Source of the DNA: Desulfuromusa sp.
Lineage (GTDB): Bacteria > Desulfobacterota > Desulfuromonadia > Desulfuromonadales > Geopsychrobacteraceae
Direction: 5' to 3'
DNA length: 32,006 bases
Assembly: GCA_027858895.1 (NCBI GenBank)
Contig: JAQIBX010000029.1
Span: 1-32,006, forward strand
Shown: one piece after another, positions 1-7,019 of the stretch
Layout of the letters: every line of letters begins with the position of its first letter
How positions within the stretch are numbered: the stretch's first letter is position 1
Notes under the pieces: model-generated
Seen by the model: only the letters and a program-made list of their open reading frames with translations
Databases searched by the model: none
What the model was told of the DNA's origin: nothing
Position numbers and translations under genes: made by a program

Positions 1-23
1 ATACCTGATATTACCTTATAAAA

Positions 24-63
24 TGGTCGGAGCGAGAAGATTCGAACCACCGACATCTTGGTC
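24..63 (-). pseudogene. 3' fragment of a tRNA-Pro gene (possible attachment-site scar)
   Basis: Read on the minus strand, this 40-nt stretch has the 3' half of an anticodon stem (CCAAG), a variable region, the T loop TTCGAAT and the tail CGCTCCGACCA, which resembles bacterial tRNA-Pro. The T stem pairs poorly (GGTGG against CTTCT) and the sequence loses tRNA character beyond 63, so no D arm, anticodon or 5' acceptor strand is present. Partial 3' tRNA copies are typical footprints of elements integrating into tRNA genes. If so, the element interior would lie to the right. No integrase is seen in the window. Confidence 0.7.
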
Positions 64-244
64 TCTATAAACATGCGCTAACTTCGATTTAAACGATTTC
101 CAAATTTTGTTACATTTGACAACTTCGCCTTCTGCTCGTTCGAGCGATTTTCACCGATCATAACGTCTAATTTTTAAAATCGTGCGTGTGTGCTGACAAA
201 CAATAGGTTGGTTGCAGACGATTACATGTGTAGAATCGGTGCCC

Positions 245-1492
245 ATGAATAGGAAAGAGATGCCAAACTTAACACCAAAAAGCAGGCTTCATTATGGCTG
301 GGTAATTGTTTTTGCCGGAACATTGACGATCGTGGCCTGCCTCGGGCTTGCTCGTTTCGCTTTCGGTATGCTGTTGCCTTCGATGCGTGATGCGCTGGGG
401 ATGTCATATGACGAAATGGGACTGCTTGGTACTGCGAATTTTGCAGGGTATCTGGTCGCTGTAGGTTTCACTCCGCTAATACTCCGTCGCCTCACCCCGC
501 GCAGTCTAATCACCATCGGTCTTATGCTAATTGCGGCCTGTATGTTCGGCATAAGTGCCAGCCGTAGCTATATCAGTGTCCTTTCACTCTATACGCTGGT
601 TGGCGTCGGAAGCGGTCTAGCCAATATTCCGCTGATGGTTTTAGTCTCCTACTGGTTCAGGCGTGAAAGGCGAGGTCGAGCTGCCGGGTTCATTGTCATT
701 GGCAGTGGTTTTGCCATCATATTCTCAGGGTTTCTAATTCCATATCTCAACACCCACTTCGGGACACAGGGATGGCGAATCAGCTGGTTGACTATCGGTT
801 TCATCGTACTGGTGATTGCTGCAATCGCGGCGGCCCTAATCCGCAACACCCCTGAGGAAAAAGGATTGGAACCACTTGGCGCCCACGGAAGTGTCGACTA
901 CGACCCTTCGGAGACAAAAGGACGGTTTTCGGTCGTACAAATACTGGCACACCTCGGTGCGCTTTATTTTGTGTTTGGTGCCACGTATGTCATCTATGGC
1001 ACCTTTATCGTAACGACTATGGTCGAAGAGTATGGTTTTGCCGAGGCGAGCGCAGGTCGATTCTGGTCGTGGGTCGGTTTCTTCAGCCTTTTTTCCGGAG
1101 TCGTATTCGGTATTCTTTCTGATCGCATCGGACGTAAAGGCGGACTGATGGTTGTTTTTGCGGTGCAGACTGCGGCGTATTTACTGGCGGGGTCAAGTCT
1201 GGGTGAGAAAGGCATTTTTATTTCAGTCGCGCTCTACGGTGTGGCGGCCTTTGCCATCCCCGCAATCATGGCCGCTGCAATCGGAGATTACCTTGGCAAG
1301 GCTCGTGCGGCAGCCGGATTTTCAATGATAACCTTCTGCTTCGCGATCGGTCAGACACTCGGACCGGCTCTCGCCGGAATTAATGCAGAATCGACCGGAA
1401 CCTTCACGGGAAGCTACCTTGCCTCGGGTGGTTTGACTCTTGCTGCCGTATTGCTTTCTTACTTTCTTCCCTCACCAGCAGAACGATATTAG
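245..1492 (+). CDS. MFS transporter, YbfB/YjiJ-like
   Basis: Inner-membrane major facilitator of about 415 residues with roughly twelve hydrophobic helices and a central hydrophilic loop (around residues 210-235). The first helix region reads LARFAFGMLLPSMRDALGMS and is followed by LGTANFAGYL, the signature of the YbfB/YjiJ subgroup. An RRERRGRAAG cytoplasmic loop sits between helices 4 and 5, and SDRIGRKG is the second-half copy of the MFS loop 2-3 motif. The substrate cannot be read from sequence. The frame is open from a TTG at 212, but the ATG at 245 or at 260 is more likely; AGGAAAG lies just before 260, a little too close to be ideal. It sits alone between a tRNA fragment and resolvase/toxin remnants, so it may be cargo of an old element. 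No regulator gene is adjacent. Confidence 0.85.
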   Translation: MNRKEMPNLTPKSRLHYGWVIVFAGTLTIVACLGLARFAFGMLLPSMRDALGMSYDEMGLLGTANFAGYLVAVGFTPLILRRLTPRSLITIGLMLIAACMFGISASRSYISVLSLYTLVGVGSGLANIPLMVLVSYWFRRERRGRAAGFIVIGSGFAIIFSGFLIPYLNTHFGTQGWRISWLTIGFIVLVIAAIAAALIRNTPEEKGLEPLGAHGSVDYDPSETKGRFSVVQILAHLGALYFVFGATYVIYGTFIVTTMVEEYGFAEASAGRFWSWVGFFSLFSGVVFGILSDRIGRKGGLMVVFAVQTAAYLLAGSSLGEKGIFISVALYGVAAFAIPAIMAAAIGDYLGKARAAAGFSMITFCFAIGQTLGPALAGINAESTGTFTGSYLASGGLTLAAVLLSYFLPSPAERY

Positions 1493-1723
1493 CCTGTTGA
1501 GGTTGGCTGAAGTTTGATGTTATGTGTTTCATTCACCACCTATTCCAGAAAGAAATATATCCCAGCCTGCCTATGCGGGCTGAGGCTTTCCAGCATGTTG
1601 TCCGAGAATATGATCCGGTATGATCTTAGGATAAATCGTACAAAACTGGTTTATCAAAAATCAGGATTGCATTTTTGGTAATGAATTTCGGAGCGATCTA
1701 CTCCTGTTGCAAAAATAGTAAAA
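1493..1723. other. Non-coding stretch after the MFS gene
   Basis: No convincing gene is visible. A compact 8-bp hairpin, CAGCCTGC-CTAT-GCGGGCTG at 1563-1582, lies 70 bases after the transporter stop. It has no T tract, so it is a poor intrinsic terminator. The rest is AT-rich and contains the first copy of the CAAAAAT/ATTTTTG hairpin repeat. Confidence 0.5.
1655..1677. repeat. Hairpin repeat, copy 1
   Basis: CAAAAAT (1655-1661), a 9-nt loop beginning CAGGA, then ATTTTTG (1671-1677): a perfect 7-bp inverted repeat. The same arms and the same first five loop bases recur at 2327-2349, both times preceded by AAAACTGGT. The two copies flank the resolvase and parDE remnants. Confidence 0.6.
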
Positions 1724-1822
1724 TCAGCATTTTGAAAGCAGACATAAAGAAAAGCCAGCCCCCTTCTTTTTCTGGGTTGTCGTGCTGACGCGAGCATATC
1801 CAACTCTTTGACCAACGACCAT
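1724..1822 (-). pseudogene. Truncated serine recombinase (Tn3-type resolvase N-terminus)
   Basis: From an ATG at 1822 the minus strand encodes MVVGQRVGYARVSTTTQ, then unrelated residues and a stop (32 codons in all). GYARVST..Q is the start of the resolvase/invertase catalytic domain, with the nucleophile serine in RVST. A good ribosome binding site (AAGGAGG, six bases before the ATG) is retained. Homology ends near 1772, so the rest of the catalytic domain and the HTH are gone. It is divergent from parD with 97 bp between, the layout of resolvase and toxin-antitoxin genes in many Tn3-family elements. It is too short to be active. Confidence 0.75.
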
Positions 1823-1851
1823 GATGTGCCTCCTTTCTGGCTGCTACAAAT

Positions 1852-1897
1852 TTGACAAAGATTGACAATTGACAGAGATTGCCATAGTCTGACTTTA
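1852..1897 (+). promoter_or_regulatory. Promoter/operator region of parD with three TTGACA repeats
   Basis: TTGACA occurs three times in 23 bases (1852, 1862, 1869). The second copy has TAGTCT 17 bases downstream and the third has ACTTTA at the same distance, either of which could serve as a weak -10. Iterated half-sites in front of an autoregulated ParD-type repressor are expected. In a Tn3-type module this segment would also overlap the recombination (res) site. The exact start site cannot be fixed by eye. Confidence 0.45.
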
Positions 1898-1919
1898 TCA
1901 GCCTACAAGAGGAGAAGCC

Positions 1920-2153
1920 ATGGCAACTATGAATGTTTCGCTACCGGATCAGATGAAAAACTGGGTTGAGGAGTGCGTTCAAAGCGGACGATATGCGAAT
2001 GCATCAGACTATGTACGAGATCTGATCAGGCGGGATCACGTAAAGTTGGAGGAATTAAGGCAGGCCCTGATCGCTGGGGAAAATTCCGGGCCATCAACGG
2101 GATTGGACTTAGATGCCTTCATCGCTGATAAAAGGAAGTCCCTGTCATTATGA
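1920..2153 (+). CDS. parD: ParD-family antitoxin
   Basis: A 77-residue ribbon-helix-helix antitoxin of the ParD/CC2985 family. The N-terminal strand MATMNVSLPDQMKNWVEECV is followed by SGRYANASDYVRDLIRRDH, the classic ParD helix-turn-helix segment. The C-terminal part (about residues 48-77), which would wrap the toxin, is acidic and ends in DAFIADKRKSLSL. A strong Shine-Dalgarno (GAGGAGA) precedes the ATG. The stop overlaps the ATG of the downstream parE remnant (ATGA), the usual translational coupling in such operons. The antitoxin looks complete while its partner toxin is truncated, so any present role would be autoregulation or neutralising a related toxin elsewhere. Confidence 0.9.
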   Translation: MATMNVSLPDQMKNWVEECVQSGRYANASDYVRDLIRRDHVKLEELRQALIAGENSGPSTGLDLDAFIADKRKSLSL

Positions 2154-2221
2154 GCCAGGTGATTTTATCTCCCAAGGCGAAGTCGGATCTGAGCGACATA
2201 TTTAGAGGCGCGCCTTCCTAA
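2150..2221 (+). pseudogene. parE: Truncated ParE toxin remnant
   Basis: The ATG overlapping the parD stop opens a 23-codon frame, MSQVILSPKAKSDLSDIFRG plus three residues, then TAA. The LSPKAKSDLSDI segment matches the N-terminal helix of RelE/ParE-superfamily toxins. Similarity stops after DI(F), where a Trp-Asp-Tyr motif would be expected, at a GGCGCGCC-containing junction. About 70-75 residues, including the whole beta sheet, are missing. No other frame downstream restores it, so this looks like a deletion or rearrangement rather than a simple frameshift. Confidence 0.8.
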
Positions 2222-2468
2222 AATCAAAATGTCACTTTTGACATTTCTTCTGCCGGGAATAATCCTGAGTGGGGTCGAAAATCATGACAGGACTTTCGAT
2301 GCGAAAAACTGGTCAGTCTGACCTGTCAAAAATCAGGAGTTTATTTTTGAAGGGAAAAATAATTCTACATTTATTTTGGGCATCTGGATTTTAGTTTTAA
2401 ACATTCGATCTACTGACTGAGAATACCTCGATTCTTTCCACATTAAATTCCGAAAACCCGATAAAAAC
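2222..2468. other. AT-rich non-coding junction with dyads
   Basis: No gene is visible. It contains AAATGTCA-CTTT-TGACATTT (2227-2246), a perfect 8-bp dyad immediately after the parE break, and a small GGTCA/TGACC dyad (2311-2323). Both could be recombinase or regulator recognition sequences left from the lost element. The second CAAAAAT/ATTTTTG hairpin is also here. Confidence 0.5.
2327..2349. repeat. Hairpin repeat, copy 2
   Basis: Second copy of the CAAAAAT/ATTTTTG hairpin with loop CAGGAGTTT. TCAAAAATCAGGA and ATTTTTG are identical to copy 1 at 1655-1677; only four loop bases differ. An extra short dyad is inserted between the shared AAAACTGGT and the hairpin. Confidence 0.6.
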
Positions 2469-2508
2469 AATAAAAGGCCGAACGATGCAAATCGCTCGGC
2501 CTTTTATT
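2469..2508 (-). terminator. Bidirectional rho-independent terminator after ydbL
   Basis: AATAAAAGGCCGA pairs with TCGGCCTTTTATT around an inner CGAT/ATCG stem. On the minus strand it lies about 25 bases after the ydbL stop and is followed by a T-rich tract; the symmetric arms also give T-rich sequence on the plus strand. It separates the scarred left end from the ydbHL operon. Confidence 0.85.
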
Positions 2509-2533
2509 GTTTTTGAACTTGTTAAAAATCCGG

Positions 2534-3121
2534 TTATTTCTGAGCCCAACTCCCGTCAGGTTTTTCCAGATACCAGCCTTTTTGAGCTTGCTTGCGCCAC
2601 GAATCAGCAAAAATATTCTGCACTTCGCCAGCCTTGTCCGGGAAATTGTTAGCAGCGGCGATTTCCTTGTAAAGGCGGTTGCGGTCTTGATTTTCCTCGT
2701 TAACCAACTTATTAACCTGACCCTTCTGCTTCAGAGATAACCCGTCAGTACTGCGAACCTTGAGTAAGCCATCGTCGCTGAGTCCGACATTCCCTGAGCT
2801 CAGGGAATTGATCAACTCAGCGGAGCGGGCTTTGATTGATTCTTTAATGGCCCGGATGGCTGGGGTACTGATATTAATATCCTGTGCGGCAATTGCGTTT
2901 GCTGGACGTAAAAGATCGTAAAAACTACTTCCGGGGGTTTTTCCCTTGGACTGTGGGAGCGCTTCATCAACTCCGTTCTGGAGTTGGTCACCCCAGACCT
3001 CATTGACGATCTTATCCGCGGCACCACGGAGTTCTTCTGCCGGGAAATAAATATTAATGGTCACACAAGAGATAACCGAGAGTGCCAGTAATAAGCTTAA
3101 ACTGCGCGCGATCTTTTTCAT
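2534..3121 (-). CDS. ydbL: YdbL-family (DUF1318) lipoprotein with a YnbE-like N-terminus
   Basis: A 195-residue exported protein. MKKIARSLSLLLALSVISC is a lipoprotein signal with a lipobox ending at Cys19. The segment just after it, VTINIYFPAEELRGAADKIV, resembles the short lipoprotein YnbE (TIN strand plus a charged helix). The C-terminal ~100 residues match YdbL/DUF1318: Lys/Arg-rich helices, then AQKGWYLEKPDGSWAQK. In E. coli, YdbH, YnbE and YdbL are separate proteins of one envelope phospholipid-transport machine; here YnbE and YdbL may be joined. The start at 3121 is chosen for the AGGAGA box and the lipoprotein signal; the frame is open further upstream into ydbH. It follows ydbH by 31 bases in one operon. 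Confidence 0.8.
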   Translation of the reverse strand: MKKIARSLSLLLALSVISCVTINIYFPAEELRGAADKIVNEVWGDQLQNGVDEALPQSKGKTPGSSFYDLLRPANAIAAQDINISTPAIRAIKESIKARSAELINSLSSGNVGLSDDGLLKVRSTDGLSLKQKGQVNKLVNEENQDRNRLYKEIAAANNFPDKAGEVQNIFADSWRKQAQKGWYLEKPDGSWAQK

Positions 3122-3152
3122 ATTAGGTTCTCCTTCGTTTGTTGTCCTCTGC

Positions 3153-6100
3153 CTAGTTCCCGGCGCGATCAATCCGGCCGAGGCGATTCATCATCTCTTT
3201 AAAAGAGATGGTTGGCGTGGTGGTTGTTATATCGATCCGAGGCGGGAGCAGCCCTCCGTGGACCAGGTATCTGTCCGAACCAGATAATGCCGTCCCCAGC
3301 AGGGTAAAGGTATCATTATTCAGTGAGCACTTGAAGCCGATCTTTTGATAACGGTAAAAATCGATGAAACGATAGATGCCTCGCGACAGTGCGGCCGACA
3401 TCCCACCCTGACTGATAATACTGAGATTGTTCAGAGCTTTGACGCTGATGTTGCGTTTTCCTTTAGCCCGGGTTGCAATGGCAGCGTCAAAAGCGGCAGG
3501 AGTGCTGCCGAAGAGTTGTAAACCATAGATATGTCCGTCAAGCAAGCCGTTCATCTCTCCGAAGTCGAAGGTTCGGGTCGCCTGCAATAGATCCAGGCCA
3601 GAGAAGTCGATATCAGTATGAAATGTCGGATAACTGGAGAACGGGTCACTGTAACGCATGTTGCGCAATTGAAATCGACCGCCAAAGACTTCGACGTTGG
3701 CGAGGCCGTCGGTGCTGAGTTGGCGGTTGGCATAGCGGAGTGTTCCTAAATTTGCGTTCAACCGACCCTGCATCACTGGCAGACCGAGTTTTTGTGTCAA
3801 GGTTTCAAGGTCGACTTGGGCAATATTGATTTTGGCTGAGCCTTGCGGCTTGCCAGTTGGCCATTTTAGAGTAAGATTTTCAATTTTCACTTGGCCACCA
3901 GCAAGCTGTAACAGAATTGGTGAAAGGAAGGAAAAACGGTTTCTTGCTGCGGTCAGTTCGAGGCAACCCTGCTCCAGGGTTGCCAGACCAGCGGACAACG
4001 TCTCGAAAGACATTTCGCCAGCATATTCTGTTCTAAGCCCCGACTCGCTCAAACCTTGCCCCGAGCTGATGGCAAAGGGAATAGTACCGTTTCCGCCAAT
4101 AATTTCCAGCTGCTGGCGATCCCAGTAGGCATCCACTTCCCTGAGTCGAAGGGCACCGTTGGTTTGCCAAACGTCAGAGTCCCAGCGCAGGTTATAGTCA
4201 AGAGACATGCCACCTTCGAGAGTCAGTCCTGCCAGTGCCGGTTTAAATTCACTCAAAAGCGGCCCGATCTGTTCCCCGTAGCTTTCAGCCAGGTCAGCGA
4301 CTTCTATGTGACCTTGTGTGCTGAAATGTTCCGGGCTGAACTGACCTTTCGCGGTCAGGAACCCGAGTTGCGGAAGGTTGATTTTAACTGAGCTAGCGGT
4401 CAATTTCCGTGTATCAGGTGCAAAGTTCCCGCTTAACAAAAAATCTCCCTGAAAGGCGGAAAGGTCGGCATAGAATTTACCCGCGAGCACTTCCTGGGCT
4501 GCGAAAGTTCCATTCAGTTCAAGCCCCATCGGGCCTTCCAGCCAGGATCCGCCGATGTTGCCCTGCAGATCGATAACTGCTTCGCCAACCCCTGTCTGCC
4601 CATCCGGGGCCATGTAGTTCAGGTGAGTAAGAGATAGTTGCTGCAGATCTAGAGAAAATTTCTTTGGCGAAAATTCCCCTGTACCCCGGACATTCATCTG
4701 GGCACTCAACTCGTCACCACGTGCAAGGGTGAAATGGATGGAAGTTTCTTCGAAACTGACCTGATCGGAGCTGAGATGTAGTTTCCCGCGGCTAACAACC
4801 TCTTTCAGGGTCAGGTCAGGCAGGCCAATATCATCGACAGTCAATTGGAAGTTTCCTGCCCAACCAGCTGCTTTTCTGGATAAGTTTCCTGCGACCATGA
4901 GTCCGGTTGCCGATTGTATCTGCCTGGGGATTTTCCCTGGAGCGAGCAACTTGGTGAAGTCCTGCAGATCTGACGCTGTTAGCGAAAAGTTCAATTGTTG
5001 AAAATTCCCGTCAACAGAAAGGAAAGGGCGTGAAGCCAGCTGCAGGTTGAGAGAGAATTTTTCTTTACGGTCGATAATGAGCAGCTTGCTCTGGCCGTTG
5101 AGTTTGCCGATATCGAGCAGGTAATCATTGTCAGGGTTTTTTACCGTGAGGCCTTGAATATCGATCGTCAGTTGAAATCTATCCTCCTGCAGAGAGTATT
5201 TTGCCGCCAGTTGTAATGCGCCGGTAATCTGCAGAGCCTGATCCCCGATAAGCTGAGTTTTGAAGTCGTCAGGATCAGGAACGTCCACCAGTACCTGCCC
5301 GGTTAAGTTGTTATTGTCATCAAGTTGGGTGCTGAAGTTGAAAGTTGATTTGGCCGGCCCTTGCAGCTGACCAGCAACTCGCCAGCCCTGCTGTTCCTGG
5401 TTGAGCAGAAGTTTGAGTTGAGAGAAATTTCCGCTCAGGTCGTTCCAGCCGATCTGGCCTTTCTTGACCTGAACTTCAAGGTCGATCGCCTGGTTTTTCA
5501 GGGCAAAGGTGATGCTTGCATCAGTGAGCGAAAAAGCCACTTCTTCGGGTAGCAGTGATGGCTGTCCAAGGGCTGTCAGGAGGCTCCGCAGCATGATGTG
5601 ATTAAATTGATCCAGATGTAAAATACTGTGACCCAGAGTGAGGTCAGACCCGGCGAGATTGATCTGCAGTGGAGCAGTAAGAAGCTGATGAGCCTGCCAT
5701 GAGAGGCTTTTTATGGTCAAGGTTTGCTGCTGGGATAGCTCGGCTGTCCCGGTGATGGCGACAGGATGGTTTTCATCAGGGCCGAAAAATGCGGAGAGGA
5801 TGAAATCACAATTTTGTTGCAGTGATCCTGAAAAGTTCAAATCATGTAGATTCCATTGGCGGTCGGCGCTATGGATCAATAGCTGACCGTTGGAAACTGT
5901 CAGATGTTTGATTGTCAGGGGCAGCTGGTCTGGCATTCTCAGGGTCGTTTTTGCCGGCTTGCTCTGGTTTCGTGACTGGACGATTTCAACGTGTGGTTGG
6001 GTGATGCGTAGCGCATCAAGCTGCCGGTACCAGAGTGATCGGGGGGTGAAGTTCAGTTCTATCCGCGGGACAACCACAAGGACTTGCTGCGGGACATTGA

Positions 6101-6308
6101 CGCTCAAGTCAAGGAACTCCAGCCCGGTTTCTGTCCAGACCAGTTGCCTGATCTGGACCTGTGCCTCAAACAATTGAGTCGCTATTTTTTCAACTTGGGG
6201 GCGAACAAATTGGTCCAGAATCTGATCAGCGTAAAGCCAGCAAATCCCAGCGAACAGGACAATCGCCAGCAACAGAATCAGGGCCATTCTGTAGATAAGT
6301 TTTTTCAT
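3153..6308 (-). CDS. ydbH: YdbH-like AsmA-superfamily intermembrane phospholipid transport protein
   Basis: A 1051-residue protein anchored by one N-terminal helix (LIYRMALILLLAIVLFAGIC) with the rest in the periplasm. The body is a long run of alternating beta-strand-like segments as in the TamB/YhdP/YdbH bridge proteins, which carry phospholipid between inner and outer membranes. The C-terminal ~100 residues, including NLSIISQGGMSAALSRGIYR and FKCSLNNDTFTLLG, are characteristic of YdbH. The start at 6308 puts a Lys-rich MKKLIYR before the membrane helix; a weak GCGGAAC precedes it. Pairing with ydbL immediately downstream supports the call. It is somewhat longer than the ~880-residue E. coli protein. 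The exact lipid handled is not known from sequence. Confidence 0.85.
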   Translation of the reverse strand: MKKLIYRMALILLLAIVLFAGICWLYADQILDQFVRPQVEKIATQLFEAQVQIRQLVWTETGLEFLDLSVNVPQQVLVVVPRIELNFTPRSLWYRQLDALRITQPHVEIVQSRNQSKPAKTTLRMPDQLPLTIKHLTVSNGQLLIHSADRQWNLHDLNFSGSLQQNCDFILSAFFGPDENHPVAITGTAELSQQQTLTIKSLSWQAHQLLTAPLQINLAGSDLTLGHSILHLDQFNHIMLRSLLTALGQPSLLPEEVAFSLTDASITFALKNQAIDLEVQVKKGQIGWNDLSGNFSQLKLLLNQEQQGWRVAGQLQGPAKSTFNFSTQLDDNNNLTGQVLVDVPDPDDFKTQLIGDQALQITGALQLAAKYSLQEDRFQLTIDIQGLTVKNPDNDYLLDIGKLNGQSKLLIIDRKEKFSLNLQLASRPFLSVDGNFQQLNFSLTASDLQDFTKLLAPGKIPRQIQSATGLMVAGNLSRKAAGWAGNFQLTVDDIGLPDLTLKEVVSRGKLHLSSDQVSFEETSIHFTLARGDELSAQMNVRGTGEFSPKKFSLDLQQLSLTHLNYMAPDGQTGVGEAVIDLQGNIGGSWLEGPMGLELNGTFAAQEVLAGKFYADLSAFQGDFLLSGNFAPDTRKLTASSVKINLPQLGFLTAKGQFSPEHFSTQGHIEVADLAESYGEQIGPLLSEFKPALAGLTLEGGMSLDYNLRWDSDVWQTNGALRLREVDAYWDRQQLEIIGGNGTIPFAISSGQGLSESGLRTEYAGEMSFETLSAGLATLEQGCLELTAARNRFSFLSPILLQLAGGQVKIENLTLKWPTGKPQGSAKINIAQVDLETLTQKLGLPVMQGRLNANLGTLRYANRQLSTDGLANVEVFGGRFQLRNMRYSDPFSSYPTFHTDIDFSGLDLLQATRTFDFGEMNGLLDGHIYGLQLFGSTPAAFDAAIATRAKGKRNISVKALNNLSIISQGGMSAALSRGIYRFIDFYRYQKIGFKCSLNNDTFTLLGTALSGSDRYLVHGGLLPPRIDITTTTPTISFKEMMNRLGRIDRAGN

Positions 6309-6490
6309 TGGGTTCCGCCAGCAGAAAAATATGGTCAAACATCTCTGCCTATTTTACCACAGGGCGAAGAGATATCTTATCCATGTTTCTCGGGGCTCTC
6401 AAAGCTGGTCAGCGTATCTTTCTGTATGTTATCTTGCCCGGTATAGTATCAGGAGATTGAAGCAGGAATCATCAGAATGCAGGACCCGAC

Positions 6491-6922
6491 ATGAACAAAC
6501 AGAAAATTCTTTTTCTCTGTACTGGTAATTCCTGCCGTAGCCAAATGGCTGAGGGCTGGTGCCGCCACCTGAAAAGTGAAGACTATGAAGTCTATTCTGC
6601 GGGGATTGAAACCCATGGTCTCAATCCCAATGCGGTCAGGGTGATGGCTGAATCTGGTGTTGATATTTCAACCCACAGAAGCAAGCATGTTGATGAGTTT
6701 GACGGGTTGCATTTTGATACCGTTGTGACTGTGTGCGGTCATGCCCATGAAAATTGTCCCCTTTTCACCCATGCGACCACTGTTTTCCACGTGGGCTTTG
6801 ATGATCCGCCTGCACTGGCAAAAACCGCAAAAACAGAAGATGAGGCTCTCAATCATTACCGGCGCGTGCGCGACGAGATCAGGGATTTTGTCGCTACTAT
6901 ATCCGTTTCTTTGCGCTGTTGA
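6491..6922 (+). CDS. arsC: Thioredoxin-coupled arsenate reductase (LMW-PTP fold)
   Basis: A 143-residue cytosolic enzyme reducing arsenate to arsenite. The P-loop CTGNSCRS gives nucleophile Cys10, Cys15 and Arg16. The redox relay cysteines are Cys82 and Cys89 in VCGHAHENCP, at the same numbers as in Staphylococcus aureus ArsC, and the DDPP segment (104-107) holds the general acid Asp. This distinguishes it from plain tyrosine phosphatases, which lack the Cys82/Cys89 pair, and implies thioredoxin coupling. No arsR, arsB or acr3 gene is nearby, so it looks like a stand-alone copy. It is divergent from ydbH across about 180 bp; a TATAGT at 6440 may be its -10, with no clear -35. Confidence 0.9.
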   Translation: MNKQKILFLCTGNSCRSQMAEGWCRHLKSEDYEVYSAGIETHGLNPNAVRVMAESGVDISTHRSKHVDEFDGLHFDTVVTVCGHAHENCPLFTHATTVFHVGFDDPPALAKTAKTEDEALNHYRRVRDEIRDFVATISVSLRC

Positions 6923-7019
6923 GCAGAACTCATCCCCATAGATTAAGAAATAGTCCTGTTGATTCCAGGGCCATGGCAACCCATTGTAGATTTACCCTTA
7001 TTCCCCCAGAAAAGCTTCT

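Noticed and set aside
3551-3733. Open frames in other phases and on the opposite strand inside ydbH and the cytochrome genes.
   Set aside because: They lack ribosome binding sites and recognisable domains and lie wholly within well-supported genes; shadow frames.
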